DNA of 64,000 nt, from NCBI RefSeq assembly GCF_017220215.1, contig NZ_CP071130.1, positions 992,001 through 1,056,000 on the forward strand, in the 5' to 3' direction. A program made the translations under genes and the position numbers. Source of the stretch: Caballeronia sp. M1242. Lineage in GTDB: Bacteria > Pseudomonadota > Gammaproteobacteria > Burkholderiales > Burkholderiaceae. Positions within the stretch are counted from its first letter, which is position 1; every line of letters starts with the position of its first letter. Of the stretch, positions 42,794 to 52,075 are shown in pieces. The notes beneath the pieces were generated by a model. That model was not told the origin of the DNA, made no database searches, and worked only from the letters and a program-made list of their open reading frames with translations.

Positions 42794-45502
42794 ATGCCTC
42801 ATATGTGCGATGTATGCGGCGCCCGACCGGCGACCGTTCGATTGGCGGTCCTGCGCGATGGCCGCCGGCACGTCCTGAATGTCTGCGACTTTCACTATGC
42901 ACAACTGACGCGACATCAGCGCGCGTTATCACCCTTCGAAGCCCTCTTCATGAGCGACACGCCCGGCCAAGCCGAGGCGGCGCCGCAGCACATATCGCCC
43001 GAGCGCGAGACGAGCGCGGAAGGCGTCGGCATCGAGCGCTATCTGAGCGGCAGCGCGAAAGAAATGCTCATGCGCGCCGCTGAACGCGCCGTGCAGTTCG
43101 GGCGTACGGAAGTCGATACGGAGCACCTTCTCTACGAGCTCGCCGATAACGCGGTCGTGCAATCGATGCTGAAGAACATCGGGATCGACGCGAACGAAGT
43201 GCGCCGATTCATCGACGCCAACGTGCAGCGCCGGGAAGGCGTGCCGCCGCCCGCTGGCGGCGCGATAGGCGTATCGCCCCGCCTAAAGAGCGCGTTGGAC
43301 CGCGCGTTCGTTGCCTCGCGTCAGTTGAGGCACAGCTACATCGGGCCTGAGCACTTGTTGATCGGCCTGTCCGAAGTGCCGGACAGCTTCGCCGGTCAAT
43401 TGCTCGGCAAGATGAGCGTCGATGCGCAGGCGCTGCGCCGGCTGACGACGCAAACGGTCGGCGCGGGCGGTCCGCCGAACAAGGATGGTCCACCTTCCCG
43501 CACGCCGAATCTCGACAAGTTCAGCCGCGACCTGACCGCGCTCGCACGCGAAGGTCATCTCGATCCCGTGATCGGCAGAGCAAGCGAAATCGAAACCATG
43601 GTGGAAGTTCTCGCCCGTCGGCGCAAGAACAACCCAGTGCTGATCGGCGAGCCGGGCGTCGGCAAAACCGCGGTCGTCGAAGGTCTCGCGCAACGCATGA
43701 TCGGCGGGGATGTGCCCGAGTCGGTGCGCGATAAGCGACTCATCGAGCTGAATGTGAATTCGATGGTCGCGGGCGCCAAGTATCGCGGCGAGTTCGAAGA
43801 GCGCGTGAAGCAGGTCATCGACGAAATCACGGCTAACCGCGAGACCCTGCTGCTGTTCGTGGACGAGGTGCATACGATCGTCGGGGCGGGACAGGGCGGC
43901 GGCGAAGGCGGACTCGATATCGCCAACGTGTTCAAGCCCGCGATGGCGCGCGGTGAACTGAACCTGATCGGCGCAACGACGCTCGCCGAGTATCAAAAGC
44001 ACATCGAGAAAGACGCAGCGCTTGAACGACGCTTTCAACCCGTGCTGATTCCCGAGCCGAGCGTCGCGCAGACCATCAACATTCTTCGCGGCTTGCGCGA
44101 CCGCCTCGAAGCGCATCACAAGGTCACGATTCAGGACGACGCCATCGTCGCCGCAGCGGAGTTGTCGGATCGCTATATCAGCGGGCGCTTTCTGCCGGAC
44201 AAGGCGATCGATCTCGTCGATCAGGCGGCGGCGCGCGTGAATCTATCGGCCACGTCGCGGCCCGCTGCCATTCTCGAACTCGAGTCCGAACTTGCTCAAC
44301 TGCGCCGCGAACAGGATTACGCGGCGTCGCGCAAGCAGTATGACCGTGCGCACGCGCTCGATGCCGAGATCGCCGGCAAGCAGAAAGCCTTCAACGATGC
44401 GACGGACGAATGGAAGAAGCGCATCGGCACGAACACATCCAATGTGACGGTGACGCAGATCGCCGAGATCGTCGCGACGCTCACGGGCATTCCCGTCACC
44501 CAGTTGACCGAGCAGGAGCGCGAGCGGCTGCTGAATATGGAGGCGCGCCTGCACGAGCGCGTGATCGGCCAGGAGGAAGCCGTGCGCGCGGTCAGCGATG
44601 CGGTGCGCCGTGCGCGCACGGGTCTTCAGGGACGCAACCGGCCGATCGCCGTATTCCTCTTTCTCGGCTCGACGGGCGTGGGCAAGACCGAACTCGCGAA
44701 GGCATTGGCCGAAGTCGTGTTCGGCGATGAAGACGCCATGCTGCGTGTCGACATGAGCGAGTACATGGAGCGTCACGCGGTGTCGCGGCTGATCGGTTCG
44801 CCACCGGGCTACGTAGGCTATGAGGAAGGCGGGCAACTGACCGAGCGCGTGCGACGGCGCCCGTATAGCGTGATTCTTCTCGACGAAATAGAGAAGGCGC
44901 ACGCCGATGTCTATAACGTGCTGCTGCAAGTCTTCGACGACGGACGACTCACGGACGGCAAAGGACGGGTCGTCGATTTCAGCAACACGTTGATCATTGC
45001 GACCAGCAACCTCGCGTCGGACGTGATCGGGGGACAAAGGCGCGCGACGCTCGGCTTCACGAGCTCGGACAGCGACGCGGACGACTCCGTGCGAAGCGGC
45101 GTGATGAACGTACTGCGCCAGCATTTCCGGCCTGAGTTCCTGAACCGCATCGACGACATCATCTTGTTCAAGTCGCTCGGGCGCGAGGAAATCCGGCAGA
45201 TCGTGCAATTGCAACTGGAGCACGTCAAGCGCATGGCGCACAGTCAGGACATCGATCTGGAGTTCGACGCATCGGTTGTCGAATACCTCGGCGAAGCCGG
45301 ATACCGGCCGGAATTCGGCGCCCGAGAATTGCGCCGGCAGATTCGCCAATTGATCGAGAATGAATTGGCGAAAGAGATGCTGAAGGGCGATATCGTCGAA
45401 GGCGCGCGCGTGCGATGCGCGTACGATCGTGAAGCGCGACGCATTGTGTTCGATGCCGAGCGCAAGACCGCCGCCGACCTCGGCACACCGCCGACGCCGT
45501 GA
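42794..45502 (+). CDS. ClpG/ClpK-like AAA+ disaggregase with N-terminal zinc motif
   Basis: A 902-aa Hsp100 protein. An N-terminal C5-x2-C8 ... C31-x2-H34 motif is followed by Clp_N repeats (about 90-240), AAA1 (Walker A GEPGVGKT at 285, Walker B LLLFVDEVHT), a short ClpC-length coiled M-domain (LELESELAQLRREQDY), AAA2 (Walker A GSTGVGKT at about 626, Walker B VILLDEIEKAH) and a D2 C-domain. The zinc-bearing N1 extension with a short M-domain distinguishes it from ClpB and fits the stress-linked ClpG/ClpK group. L753-G754-F755 sits where ClpA/ClpC carry the ClpP-binding tripeptide. ATG 42794 follows AGGGA. The stop overlaps the next gene as GTGA. Confidence 0.9.
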   Translation: MPHMCDVCGARPATVRLAVLRDGRRHVLNVCDFHYAQLTRHQRALSPFEALFMSDTPGQAEAAPQHISPERETSAEGVGIERYLSGSAKEMLMRAAERAVQFGRTEVDTEHLLYELADNAVVQSMLKNIGIDANEVRRFIDANVQRREGVPPPAGGAIGVSPRLKSALDRAFVASRQLRHSYIGPEHLLIGLSEVPDSFAGQLLGKMSVDAQALRRLTTQTVGAGGPPNKDGPPSRTPNLDKFSRDLTALAREGHLDPVIGRASEIETMVEVLARRRKNNPVLIGEPGVGKTAVVEGLAQRMIGGDVPESVRDKRLIELNVNSMVAGAKYRGEFEERVKQVIDEITANRETLLLFVDEVHTIVGAGQGGGEGGLDIANVFKPAMARGELNLIGATTLAEYQKHIEKDAALERRFQPVLIPEPSVAQTINILRGLRDRLEAHHKVTIQDDAIVAAAELSDRYISGRFLPDKAIDLVDQAAARVNLSATSRPAAILELESELAQLRREQDYAASRKQYDRAHALDAEIAGKQKAFNDATDEWKKRIGTNTSNVTVTQIAEIVATLTGIPVTQLTEQERERLLNMEARLHERVIGQEEAVRAVSDAVRRARTGLQGRNRPIAVFLFLGSTGVGKTELAKALAEVVFGDEDAMLRVDMSEYMERHAVSRLIGSPPGYVGYEEGGQLTERVRRRPYSVILLDEIEKAHADVYNVLLQVFDDGRLTDGKGRVVDFSNTLIIATSNLASDVIGGQRRATLGFTSSDSDADDSVRSGVMNVLRQHFRPEFLNRIDDIILFKSLGREEIRQIVQLQLEHVKRMAHSQDIDLEFDASVVEYLGEAGYRPEFGARELRRQIRQLIENELAKEMLKGDIVEGARVRCAYDREARRIVFDAERKTAADLGTPPTP

Positions 45503-46188
45503 GTAAGCTGGAGGTGGGTGAGCAATCGCGCCAACGATATGAAACCCGCTCACGGCCCCTTGCCTTATGGGCGGAATTCGTCGCGCTGTATGTGGGCTTG
45601 CCCATCTTCGTCCGGATCACGCGACGAACTGCGATACTGCTTGCCGTGATCTGGCTCGCGCCCGTTTTCATTCACTACTTCGAGCGCCGCCGGAAGCCGT
45701 CGGTCTACGAGAACGACTGGAACTGGCGCGGCCTACGTGCGGGACTACGAGCCGTGCTGCTGCGCTTCGCCGTGCTTGCGTGTCTCGTCGTGCTCGCCGT
45801 GTGGCACTTCACGCCACATGCATTGCTGTCTTTGCCGCGCGAACATCCCGGTACCTGGCTGCTAGTGATTCTGCTATATCCGGTCTTGTCCGTGTTGCCG
45901 CAAGAGATGATTTTCCGCAGCTTCCTGCTGCACCGCTACGCGCCGCTATTCGGCGTCGATCGAGGCTATATCGCCGCGTCCGCGTTGGCTTTCGGCTATG
46001 CGCATCTGATCTTCCTGAACTGGGTCGCGCCCGCGATGACGGCTATCGGCGGCGCATTATTCGCCGCGACGTATCGAGACCGCCGCTCGCTCGCACTGTC
46101 CTGCTTCGAACATGCGCTGTACGGCTGTCTCGTGTTCACTGTCGGTCTGGGTCAGTACTTCTACTCGGGTTCCGCTTGGCAACACTAA
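45499..46188 (+). CDS. CPBP-family intramembrane metalloprotease coupled to Clp disaggregase
   Basis: A 229-aa membrane protein with 6-8 helices of the CPBP (CAAX protease/bacteriocin-processing) family. Conserved segments are PQEMIFRSFLLHRY (motif 1; the usual EExxxR reads QExxxR), FGYAHLIFLN (motif 2) and a late HALYG (motif 3). The GTG start at 45499 overlaps the disaggregase stop by 4 nt, so translation is coupled. Family members act as peptidases or in self-immunity. Whether it cooperates with the AAA+ protein in membrane-protein quality control is inference. Confidence 0.8.
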   Translation: MSKLEVGEQSRQRYETRSRPLALWAEFVALYVGLPIFVRITRRTAILLAVIWLAPVFIHYFERRRKPSVYENDWNWRGLRAGLRAVLLRFAVLACLVVLAVWHFTPHALLSLPREHPGTWLLVILLYPVLSVLPQEMIFRSFLLHRYAPLFGVDRGYIAASALAFGYAHLIFLNWVAPAMTAIGGALFAATYRDRRSLALSCFEHALYGCLVFTVGLGQYFYSGSAWQH

Positions 46189-46216
46189 TCAGGCGTCCGA
46201 ACGACATCGCGTCGGG

Positions 46217-47422
46217 TCAAACCGCGTTGGCCGCAACAAAATTCTTGAACACGGCGTATGCCGGATTCCTCGTCACCCCGTCCTCCTGAATGAGACCGTA
46301 GTCCGAGTCGATCACCGCGTACATCATGATGGACTGAATGTTGTACTTGTCCTTGATCGAATGATATTGCGCCAGTGCACGGCCGGTATAGGCGGCGGCT
46401 TGCTCGGGCGTGTCGTTCGCACCGGACCAGCCCCACTCCGTGAGCCAGATGGGCACATTGAACGAGTCTTTCAGCACTTGCAGCACGTCCACGCACGCGT
46501 GATAGCGGCCGCCGCATTGAATGTCGCCGGAGCTCTCGTACCAATGATAGGTCGTGAAGTCCCACCGCAACGAAGCCGCGCCGCTCACGCCCTGCGCCGA
46601 ACCGTCGGGGGAGATGCCGTTCCACAGCATTTGCAGCGCGCGATAAGCCATCGGAATGCCGACGTTGACGCCGCACTGAATGGATGGGTCCACCGAGCGC
46701 ACGCCGTCGACCATGCCACGCAGCACGCCGCGAAACGAAGGCCAGCACGCCGGGTTCCAGTCCGCCGAAGAACTGCCATCGCCGCCGATCTTCAACGGCA
46801 CGTCGAGCTCGTTGCCGCATTCGATGTACTTCACGAGCCCTTTGAGCGGCTTTGTGCAACGCACTGCCATGTCATAGCCGAGCGAGTACGCAGCCGCTTC
46901 CGTGCTGTGCGGGTCCCACTGCGCGGAAAGCGGATTCAGCACTGGCAGGATCGACACGCCGCTATTGGCAAACGGCCCTTGCAACGCGTCGGCGAGCGTG
47001 GTCGCCATACCGCCGCCCGCGATGTCGCAGCGATAGTTCGTCACGCCCAAGTCTTGCAGAATGGCGAGTTGCGCCGCGGGCGACATCGTGTGATAGATGC
47101 CGGTGCCATAAGCCATATGCCCGTTGATGCCGTAGAAAAGGCCATTGGACGCGGACGTAGCGGAGCGCGTGGCCGGGCTGCTGGTCGAATCGGCGCCAGA
47201 AGCACTGGCGGTCGGTGCCGACGCGGCCGGGTTCGTCGCCGCGCCTGCGGTGCCGGCGACCGGTGAATTGCTGGGGCCGCCTCCGCCGCCGCAGCCGGCG
47301 AGCACGGCGCTGCCGGCCGAAGCCAGCATCATCGCGAGAAACGAGCGGCGACCGAGCGTGCGAGCGGATGCCTGCGAGTTGTGGGAAGGCGCAAAGCGCG
47401 TAGCGTCGTCGTGAGCGGGCAT
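46217..47422 (-). CDS. Tat-exported glycoside-hydrolase-like lipoprotein (clan GH-A type)
   Basis: A 401-aa protein. A twin-Arg signal (GRRSFLAMMLASAGSAVLAGC) with lipobox LAGC is followed by a Gly run and a low-complexity Ala/Ser/Thr linker to about residue 90. The catalytic domain starts LFYGINGHM and has two candidate catalytic Glu in CGNELDVP and LTEWGWSG, as in GH5/GH39-type TIM barrels. It ends with YNIQSIMMYAVIDSDYG and NPAYAVFKNFVA. A clear paralogue lies at 54699-55790. Probably an outer-membrane or periplasmic polysaccharide lyase/hydrolase acting on a self-made glycan (PslG-like role); substrate unknown. Confidence 0.7.
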   Translation of the reverse strand: MPAHDDATRFAPSHNSQASARTLGRRSFLAMMLASAGSAVLAGCGGGGGPSNSPVAGTAGAATNPAASAPTASASGADSTSSPATRSATSASNGLFYGINGHMAYGTGIYHTMSPAAQLAILQDLGVTNYRCDIAGGGMATTLADALQGPFANSGVSILPVLNPLSAQWDPHSTEAAAYSLGYDMAVRCTKPLKGLVKYIECGNELDVPLKIGGDGSSSADWNPACWPSFRGVLRGMVDGVRSVDPSIQCGVNVGIPMAYRALQMLWNGISPDGSAQGVSGAASLRWDFTTYHWYESSGDIQCGGRYHACVDVLQVLKDSFNVPIWLTEWGWSGANDTPEQAAAYTGRALAQYHSIKDKYNIQSIMMYAVIDSDYGLIQEDGVTRNPAYAVFKNFVAANAV

Positions 47423-47528
47423 GGCCGTAAAAGGTGGCGTTGATGCCCGCGTTTACGGCGACGGCGAGTGTGCTCTTTAGTGGACTTTTGCGCTTCGCGC
47501 AGAGAGAGTTCGACGACGCATGGCGGTT

Positions 47529-48968
47529 TTACCGACGCATCGCTGTCTGAATGGGACCATCGTCATTCGTCACGCTCCACCCACCGCCCAGCGAGCGATA
47601 CATCGCCACCGCCGCAAGCGCGTGTTCGCGGCGCGACTGATTGAGCGCGTCCGCATCGCGCAGATAGGCTTGCTGCGCGTCGAGGACATCGAGAAAACTC
47701 GCCGCGCCGCCTTTATACAGCTGCGTGGAAAGCGCGAGCGATTTTCCGGACGCGGCGAGCGCATCGCTCAGACGCGCCGTCTGATCGCTGCTGCTGACAA
47801 GGTCGCTGCGCGTGTCTTCAACGTCCTTCAACGCCTCAAGCAGCGTCTGACGCAGGTTCAATTCCGACTCGCGCATCCGGCTTTCGTTTTGCTCGATCTC
47901 TGCGGTAATGCGGCCCGCATTGAAAATCGGGCTCGTTGCGCTCAGCGCCGCCGAAAACAGGTTGTCGGTGAGCGTCGGCAAGCCGAGATACGATGATGCG
48001 AGCAATCCGTCCGTCAGCCGCAGCGAGAATTTCGGATAACGCTCCGCGCGCGCGACGCCCACTTCGGCGGCGCGCTGCTGAACCTGCGCATAGGCGATGA
48101 GCACATCCGGACGATGCAGAAGCGCATCCGATGGCAGCATCTGCGGCGCGCCTTCCGCAGGCACCGGTATCGCGGGCGTGGGCCCTGCATCGGCGAGCAA
48201 CAACGTATCGACGGATTCCGGCGTGCGCCCCACATAAAGGGCGATCAAGCTCAACTGATGCTGAATGGTCGCGTTCGTGCGCGGAATGCGCGCTTGCAGA
48301 TCGCTCAACTGATTCTGCGCGCGTGCGACATCGAGTTGAGTCGAGAGACCGTATTGCAAGCGGCGCTGCGTGAGTTTCAACGCGCGTTCGCGGATGACCA
48401 GGTTATCTTGAAGGATCTTCAGCTCCGCTTGCGCCCACCGCAGGTCCACGTAAGCGGATGCCGTATCCGCCGCAAGCGCGAGCCTGATTTGATCGGCCGC
48501 ATGCTCTCGCCCGACGAGTTGGGCCTGCGACGCAAGCAGTTCCAGCCGCTCGCCGCCGAACACATCCGGCGTCCAACTCAGTGCAAGACCGAATCCTGCC
48601 TGACGAACATAGCCCAGCGGCGGCGGCGTGTTCTGCCGTGCATCCGAAGCGCCTGCGTTGGCATCGAGCTGCGGCAGCAGCGCGGCGCGACGCTGGGTCG
48701 TCAACGCTTGCGCCTGCTTCACGCGCTCGACCGCGGCTTGCAGATCCAGATTGCTGTCGAGCACGGATGCGACGAGTTCGTGCATGACGGGATCGTTGAA
48801 CTGGTTCCACCACGTCGCGGCATCCGTGTCGGCCTTCGGCACGTTCACGCTCCAGTCGGCCGGCGCGGTAGTTCGCACCGTGGCGGGCAAGTCGGCGTGG
48901 GTGGCGGGCTGCACCGCGCAGGCGGCGAGCGCGACCGTCATTAGTATCGCTAAATATCTGCTTTTCAT
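47529..48968 (-). CDS. NodT-type outer-membrane efflux lipoprotein
   Basis: A 479-aa TolC-like lipoprotein. It has a signal peptide with lipobox LAAC (Cys17), then two repeated helical halves: SNLDLQAAVERVKQAQALTTQRRAALLP and DALLHRPDVLIAYAQVQQRAAEVGVARAERYP, the latter diagnostic of NodT/OprM. It is the outer channel of the tripartite pump; the gene follows the permease by 7 bp and ends the emrA-emrB-nodT-like operon. ATG 48968 has GAGG upstream. Confidence 0.93.
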   Translation of the reverse strand: MKSRYLAILMTVALAACAVQPATHADLPATVRTTAPADWSVNVPKADTDAATWWNQFNDPVMHELVASVLDSNLDLQAAVERVKQAQALTTQRRAALLPQLDANAGASDARQNTPPPLGYVRQAGFGLALSWTPDVFGGERLELLASQAQLVGREHAADQIRLALAADTASAYVDLRWAQAELKILQDNLVIRERALKLTQRRLQYGLSTQLDVARAQNQLSDLQARIPRTNATIQHQLSLIALYVGRTPESVDTLLLADAGPTPAIPVPAEGAPQMLPSDALLHRPDVLIAYAQVQQRAAEVGVARAERYPKFSLRLTDGLLASSYLGLPTLTDNLFSAALSATSPIFNAGRITAEIEQNESRMRESELNLRQTLLEALKDVEDTRSDLVSSSDQTARLSDALAASGKSLALSTQLYKGGAASFLDVLDAQQAYLRDADALNQSRREHALAAVAMYRSLGGGWSVTNDDGPIQTAMRR

Positions 48969-48975
48969 GATTGCC

Positions 48976-50550
48976 TCAATGCGCTTCCGAGGACGGCGGT
49001 GCGCTGCCGATAGGTCGCGCGAACAGGACGCTGACGATCCCCACGAGAAAGCACAGCGCAAGCACGTAGAAGCAGTCGGCGAACGTCAGCACGAGCGCCT
49101 CGCGCAACACGATCGCGTTGAGTGCTGCGAGACCGGCCTGCGTCGCGTCCAGAGCATCGCCTGCAACGGCCGCGAGATGCGCGGAACTGCGCGCGAGCAC
49201 GTCTTCGATGGCGGGTCGTCCGATGGTCACGTTTTCGGCCAGTCGCAGGTAATGCAGATTCAGCCGGTCGTTGAGCATGGTCGCGCTCACCGCGATACCG
49301 ATCGCGCCGCCGAGATTGCGCATGAGATTGAACAAGCCGCTAGCCGACTTGAGACGCGATGGCGGCAGCGAACCGAGCGCCATCGTCACGATGGGCGGCA
49401 CCGCGAATTGCTGGCCGATGCCTCGCAAGGCCTGAGGCAGGAGCAGTTGCTGCCAGCCCCAATCGTTCGTCAGCGGGGTATAGAAGTAGCATCCCAGCCC
49501 GAAACAGATCAGGCCAAAAACGAGCAGCACGCGCATGTCGATGATTCGCGATGCGTAGCCGTACACGCCAATCGACGCCAACTGGAAGCATCCGACCGAC
49601 AACAAGGCAATGCCGATCTGCAATGAATCGAAGCCGCGCACGCGACCGAGAAACACCGGCGTGAGAAAGACCGAAGAAAAGATGCCGATGCCGGTCACGA
49701 ACGACAGCAGACTGCCGATACCGAAGTTGCGCACGGACAGCGCCCGCAAATCAACAATCGCATCCTTCGCCGTCAACGCATGGACGATGAAGAGGAACCC
49801 GCAGATCGCCGAAATCCATGCGCATACGATGATGGCGCCATCGCCGAACCAGTTCTTGCGCGGTCCTTCTTCGAGCACGTATTCGAGGCATCCGAGAAAC
49901 CCTGACATGAGAAGGATGCCTAAATAGTCGCCCTTCTTCAGCAGAGAAAGGTCAGGCTTGTCGATATGCACGTATTTCGGCACGAGCACGGCGACGACCA
50001 GACCCGGCACGAGATTGAGATAGAAAAGCCAGTGCCAGGACCACTGGTCGGTAATCCATCCGCCGATGACCGGACCGATGGCGGGCGCCAAAGAAGCGAG
50101 CGCGCCGATGGTCGTCGACGCAATGATCCGCTGCTTTCCGGGAAAAAGGACGAACGCGGTCGTGAACACGGTCGGAATCATTGCTGCGCCGAGCGCGCCT
50201 TGCAGGCCGCGAAAGAGGATCATCGAGTCGATGTCCCATGCGAGGCCGCACAGCATGCTCGTCACGGTGAAGCCGATGGCCGACGCCGCGAAGAGCCACC
50301 GCGTCGAAAACACTTTCGAGAGCCAGCCGGACATGGGAATGACGAGGATCTCCGCGATCAGATACGACGTCTGAACCCACGACAGTTCGTCCTGGCTGGC
50401 GGACAGTCCGCCGCCGATATCCTTCAGCGATGACGCGACGATCTGGATATCCAGCGTCGCCATGAAAAAGCCGAGGCACATGAGCGCGAATGCAAAGACG
50501 CGCTCCCTTACCGGCGCTTCGGCGGGATTGTCGAGCACATGTCGATTCAT
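48976..50550 (-). CDS. DHA2-family (EmrB/QacA) MFS drug exporter
   Basis: A 524-aa permease with 14 TM helices. It starts FAFALMCLGFFMATLDIQIVASSL with the DHA2 motif D1 (LDxQIV), has SWVQTSYLIAEILVIPMSGWLSKVF, GLQGALGAAMIPTVFTTAF and GWITDQWSWHWLFYLNLVPG. This is the inner-membrane component of an EmrAB-type tripartite pump, driven by proton motive force. It follows emrA by 10 bp. Confidence 0.93.
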   Translation of the reverse strand: MNRHVLDNPAEAPVRERVFAFALMCLGFFMATLDIQIVASSLKDIGGGLSASQDELSWVQTSYLIAEILVIPMSGWLSKVFSTRWLFAASAIGFTVTSMLCGLAWDIDSMILFRGLQGALGAAMIPTVFTTAFVLFPGKQRIIASTTIGALASLAPAIGPVIGGWITDQWSWHWLFYLNLVPGLVVAVLVPKYVHIDKPDLSLLKKGDYLGILLMSGFLGCLEYVLEEGPRKNWFGDGAIIVCAWISAICGFLFIVHALTAKDAIVDLRALSVRNFGIGSLLSFVTGIGIFSSVFLTPVFLGRVRGFDSLQIGIALLSVGCFQLASIGVYGYASRIIDMRVLLVFGLICFGLGCYFYTPLTNDWGWQQLLLPQALRGIGQQFAVPPIVTMALGSLPPSRLKSASGLFNLMRNLGGAIGIAVSATMLNDRLNLHYLRLAENVTIGRPAIEDVLARSSAHLAAVAGDALDATQAGLAALNAIVLREALVLTFADCFYVLALCFLVGIVSVLFARPIGSAPPSSEAH

Positions 50551-50560
50551 GGTGCGCGCC

Positions 50561-51649
50561 TTAACCGTTGTGCTTGCGAAGGTGGACTTTCACCGTCGCG
50601 GACAAGCCGGGGCGGAGCACCGACTCTGCGCCCTTCGGCACGTCGAGCCGAATGCGCACGGGCACACGCTGGACGATCTTCGTGAAGTTGCCCGTCGCGT
50701 TCTCGGCGGGCAACACGCTAAAGGTGGCTCCGGTCGCGGGCGCAAGACTTTCGACGTGGCCAGTGAACGGAATGTTCGATGCATCCAGTTCCACATCGGC
50801 GTCGTCACCGGCACGCATCTTCTTGAGCTGGTCTTCCTTGAAGTTCGCATCGACCCAGAGGCCGGTCGCGGGCACGATGGTGAGTAACGATGTGCCGACA
50901 TTCGCCAGCACGCCGACGCGCGCCGTGCGATTGCCGACATAACCGTCCACGGGCGAGCGGATGGTCGTGTAATCGACGTTCAGTTGCGCCACGCGCCGCG
51001 CGGCTTCGGCGGTCGCCACGCGGGCCTCTGCATCGGCGATCTGCGCGTCGATCACGGACAATTGACGCTTGGCTGCGACGAGCGATGCCCCGCTCTTGTC
51101 GACCGACGCCTGCGCCTTGCTGTAGTCGGCATCGGCGCGTTCGACAAGCTGATTCGACACGGCGTCATCCTTCACGAGTGCACGATAACGCACGCGGTCC
51201 TGTCCGCTACGCGTGAGTTCGGCCGTCGACGCGCGAACTTCCGCCTGAGCCTGACTGATCAAAGCGGCCTGCAAGGCATCCTTTGCGCGCAGTTCCTCGA
51301 CGGCTGCGCGGGCACTCGATACTTCCGCATTCGCCTGCGCGAGACGTGCGTCGTAATCGCGGGCATCGAGACGGACGAGGACCTGGCCCGCGCTCACGCG
51401 TTGGTTGTCCTGCACGAGAACGTCGGTCACGAAGCCGTTGACCTTCGGCGCGAGCACCGTGACATCGCCGCCGACGTAGGCGTCGTCGGTCGTTTGCACG
51501 AAACGCAGAACGAGGACCCAGTACGTGAGCGCCGCGACGAGTACGGCCGCGACCACCCCGAGCGCGAGCAGCATCCAGGGGATACGGCGTGCGGGCCGGT
51601 CGAGCGCCGGCGCGGTCGTCGATGGGAGTTGAGTGGAAGGCGTCGTCAT
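50561..51649 (-). CDS. EmrA/HlyD-family membrane fusion protein
   Basis: A 362-aa adaptor. It has a single N-terminal TM helix (WMLLALGVVAAVLVAALTYWV), the EmrA signature TTDDAYVGGDVTVLAPKVNG, a long coiled-coil hairpin (residues about 90-220), YTTIRSPVDGYVGNRT and the C-terminal barrel DANFKEDQLKKMRAG. It connects EmrB to the NodT channel. ATG 51649 is the first plausible start and sits 10 bp from a perfect palindromic operator. The frame extends upstream through the palindrome, which argues against a longer protein. The pump's substrates are unknown. Confidence 0.92.
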   Translation of the reverse strand: MTTPSTQLPSTTAPALDRPARRIPWMLLALGVVAAVLVAALTYWVLVLRFVQTTDDAYVGGDVTVLAPKVNGFVTDVLVQDNQRVSAGQVLVRLDARDYDARLAQANAEVSSARAAVEELRAKDALQAALISQAQAEVRASTAELTRSGQDRVRYRALVKDDAVSNQLVERADADYSKAQASVDKSGASLVAAKRQLSVIDAQIADAEARVATAEAARRVAQLNVDYTTIRSPVDGYVGNRTARVGVLANVGTSLLTIVPATGLWVDANFKEDQLKKMRAGDDADVELDASNIPFTGHVESLAPATGATFSVLPAENATGNFTKIVQRVPVRIRLDVPKGAESVLRPGLSATVKVHLRKHNG

Positions 51650-51658
51650 ATCGCTTTT

Positions 51659-51672
51659 AGTGCATATGCACT
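51659..51672. promoter_or_regulatory. 14-bp palindromic operator of the efflux operon
   Basis: AGTGCATATGCACT is a perfect palindrome immediately upstream of the EmrA start. Its position and form are those of a MarR-type repressor site. No MarR gene is within the window next to it. Confidence 0.65.
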
Positions 51673-51726
51673 GAATGTCGGACAAAATTGCAGCGGTCGC
51701 TGCTTCGATAGCCCAGGAGCGTATCT

Positions 51727-51738
51727 GTGCATATACAC
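51727..51738. promoter_or_regulatory. Second, imperfect copy of the efflux operator
   Basis: GTGCATATACAC matches its own reverse complement at 10 of 12 positions and shares the GTGCATAT core of the first site. The centres are 67 bp apart. Confidence 0.45.
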
Positions 51739-52075
51739 GATGTCAAGCCGCACTTGCGGCACGAGACAAATGTCATGGCGACAATAATGATGCGCGGCGC
51801 TTTCCAAAAAGAGCCAAGGTGATTGAATGGTTCTCAATCTCCGACGCGGCTAGCGGGACTCGCAGCCCACTAAAGTTTCGGCTTCCGGAGCCGATAACTG
51901 ACGTTGACCGACGCAAGTGGACAGTGTCTCTTCGGTAGCACGTGGAAAGACTCACCGCCACTTGCTGTCGAGACGGCTACCTCGCCCACGCTTGTCTGCG
52001 CTTGCACGCCGCAAGGCTTCAAAGCGGCAAATCACGCATAGAAACCCACTTCATTCGCGCACCGACAAGCCCATC

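Noticed and set aside
42794..45502. Assignment as ClpB
   Set aside because: The M-domain is too short and the N-terminus carries a CxxC...CxxH motif, which ClpB lacks; a ClpG/ClpK-type assignment fits better.
51675..51938. 87-aa + strand frame beside the efflux operator
   Set aside because: No RBS, no HTH pattern and it runs through both palindromes; it is not the missing repressor.
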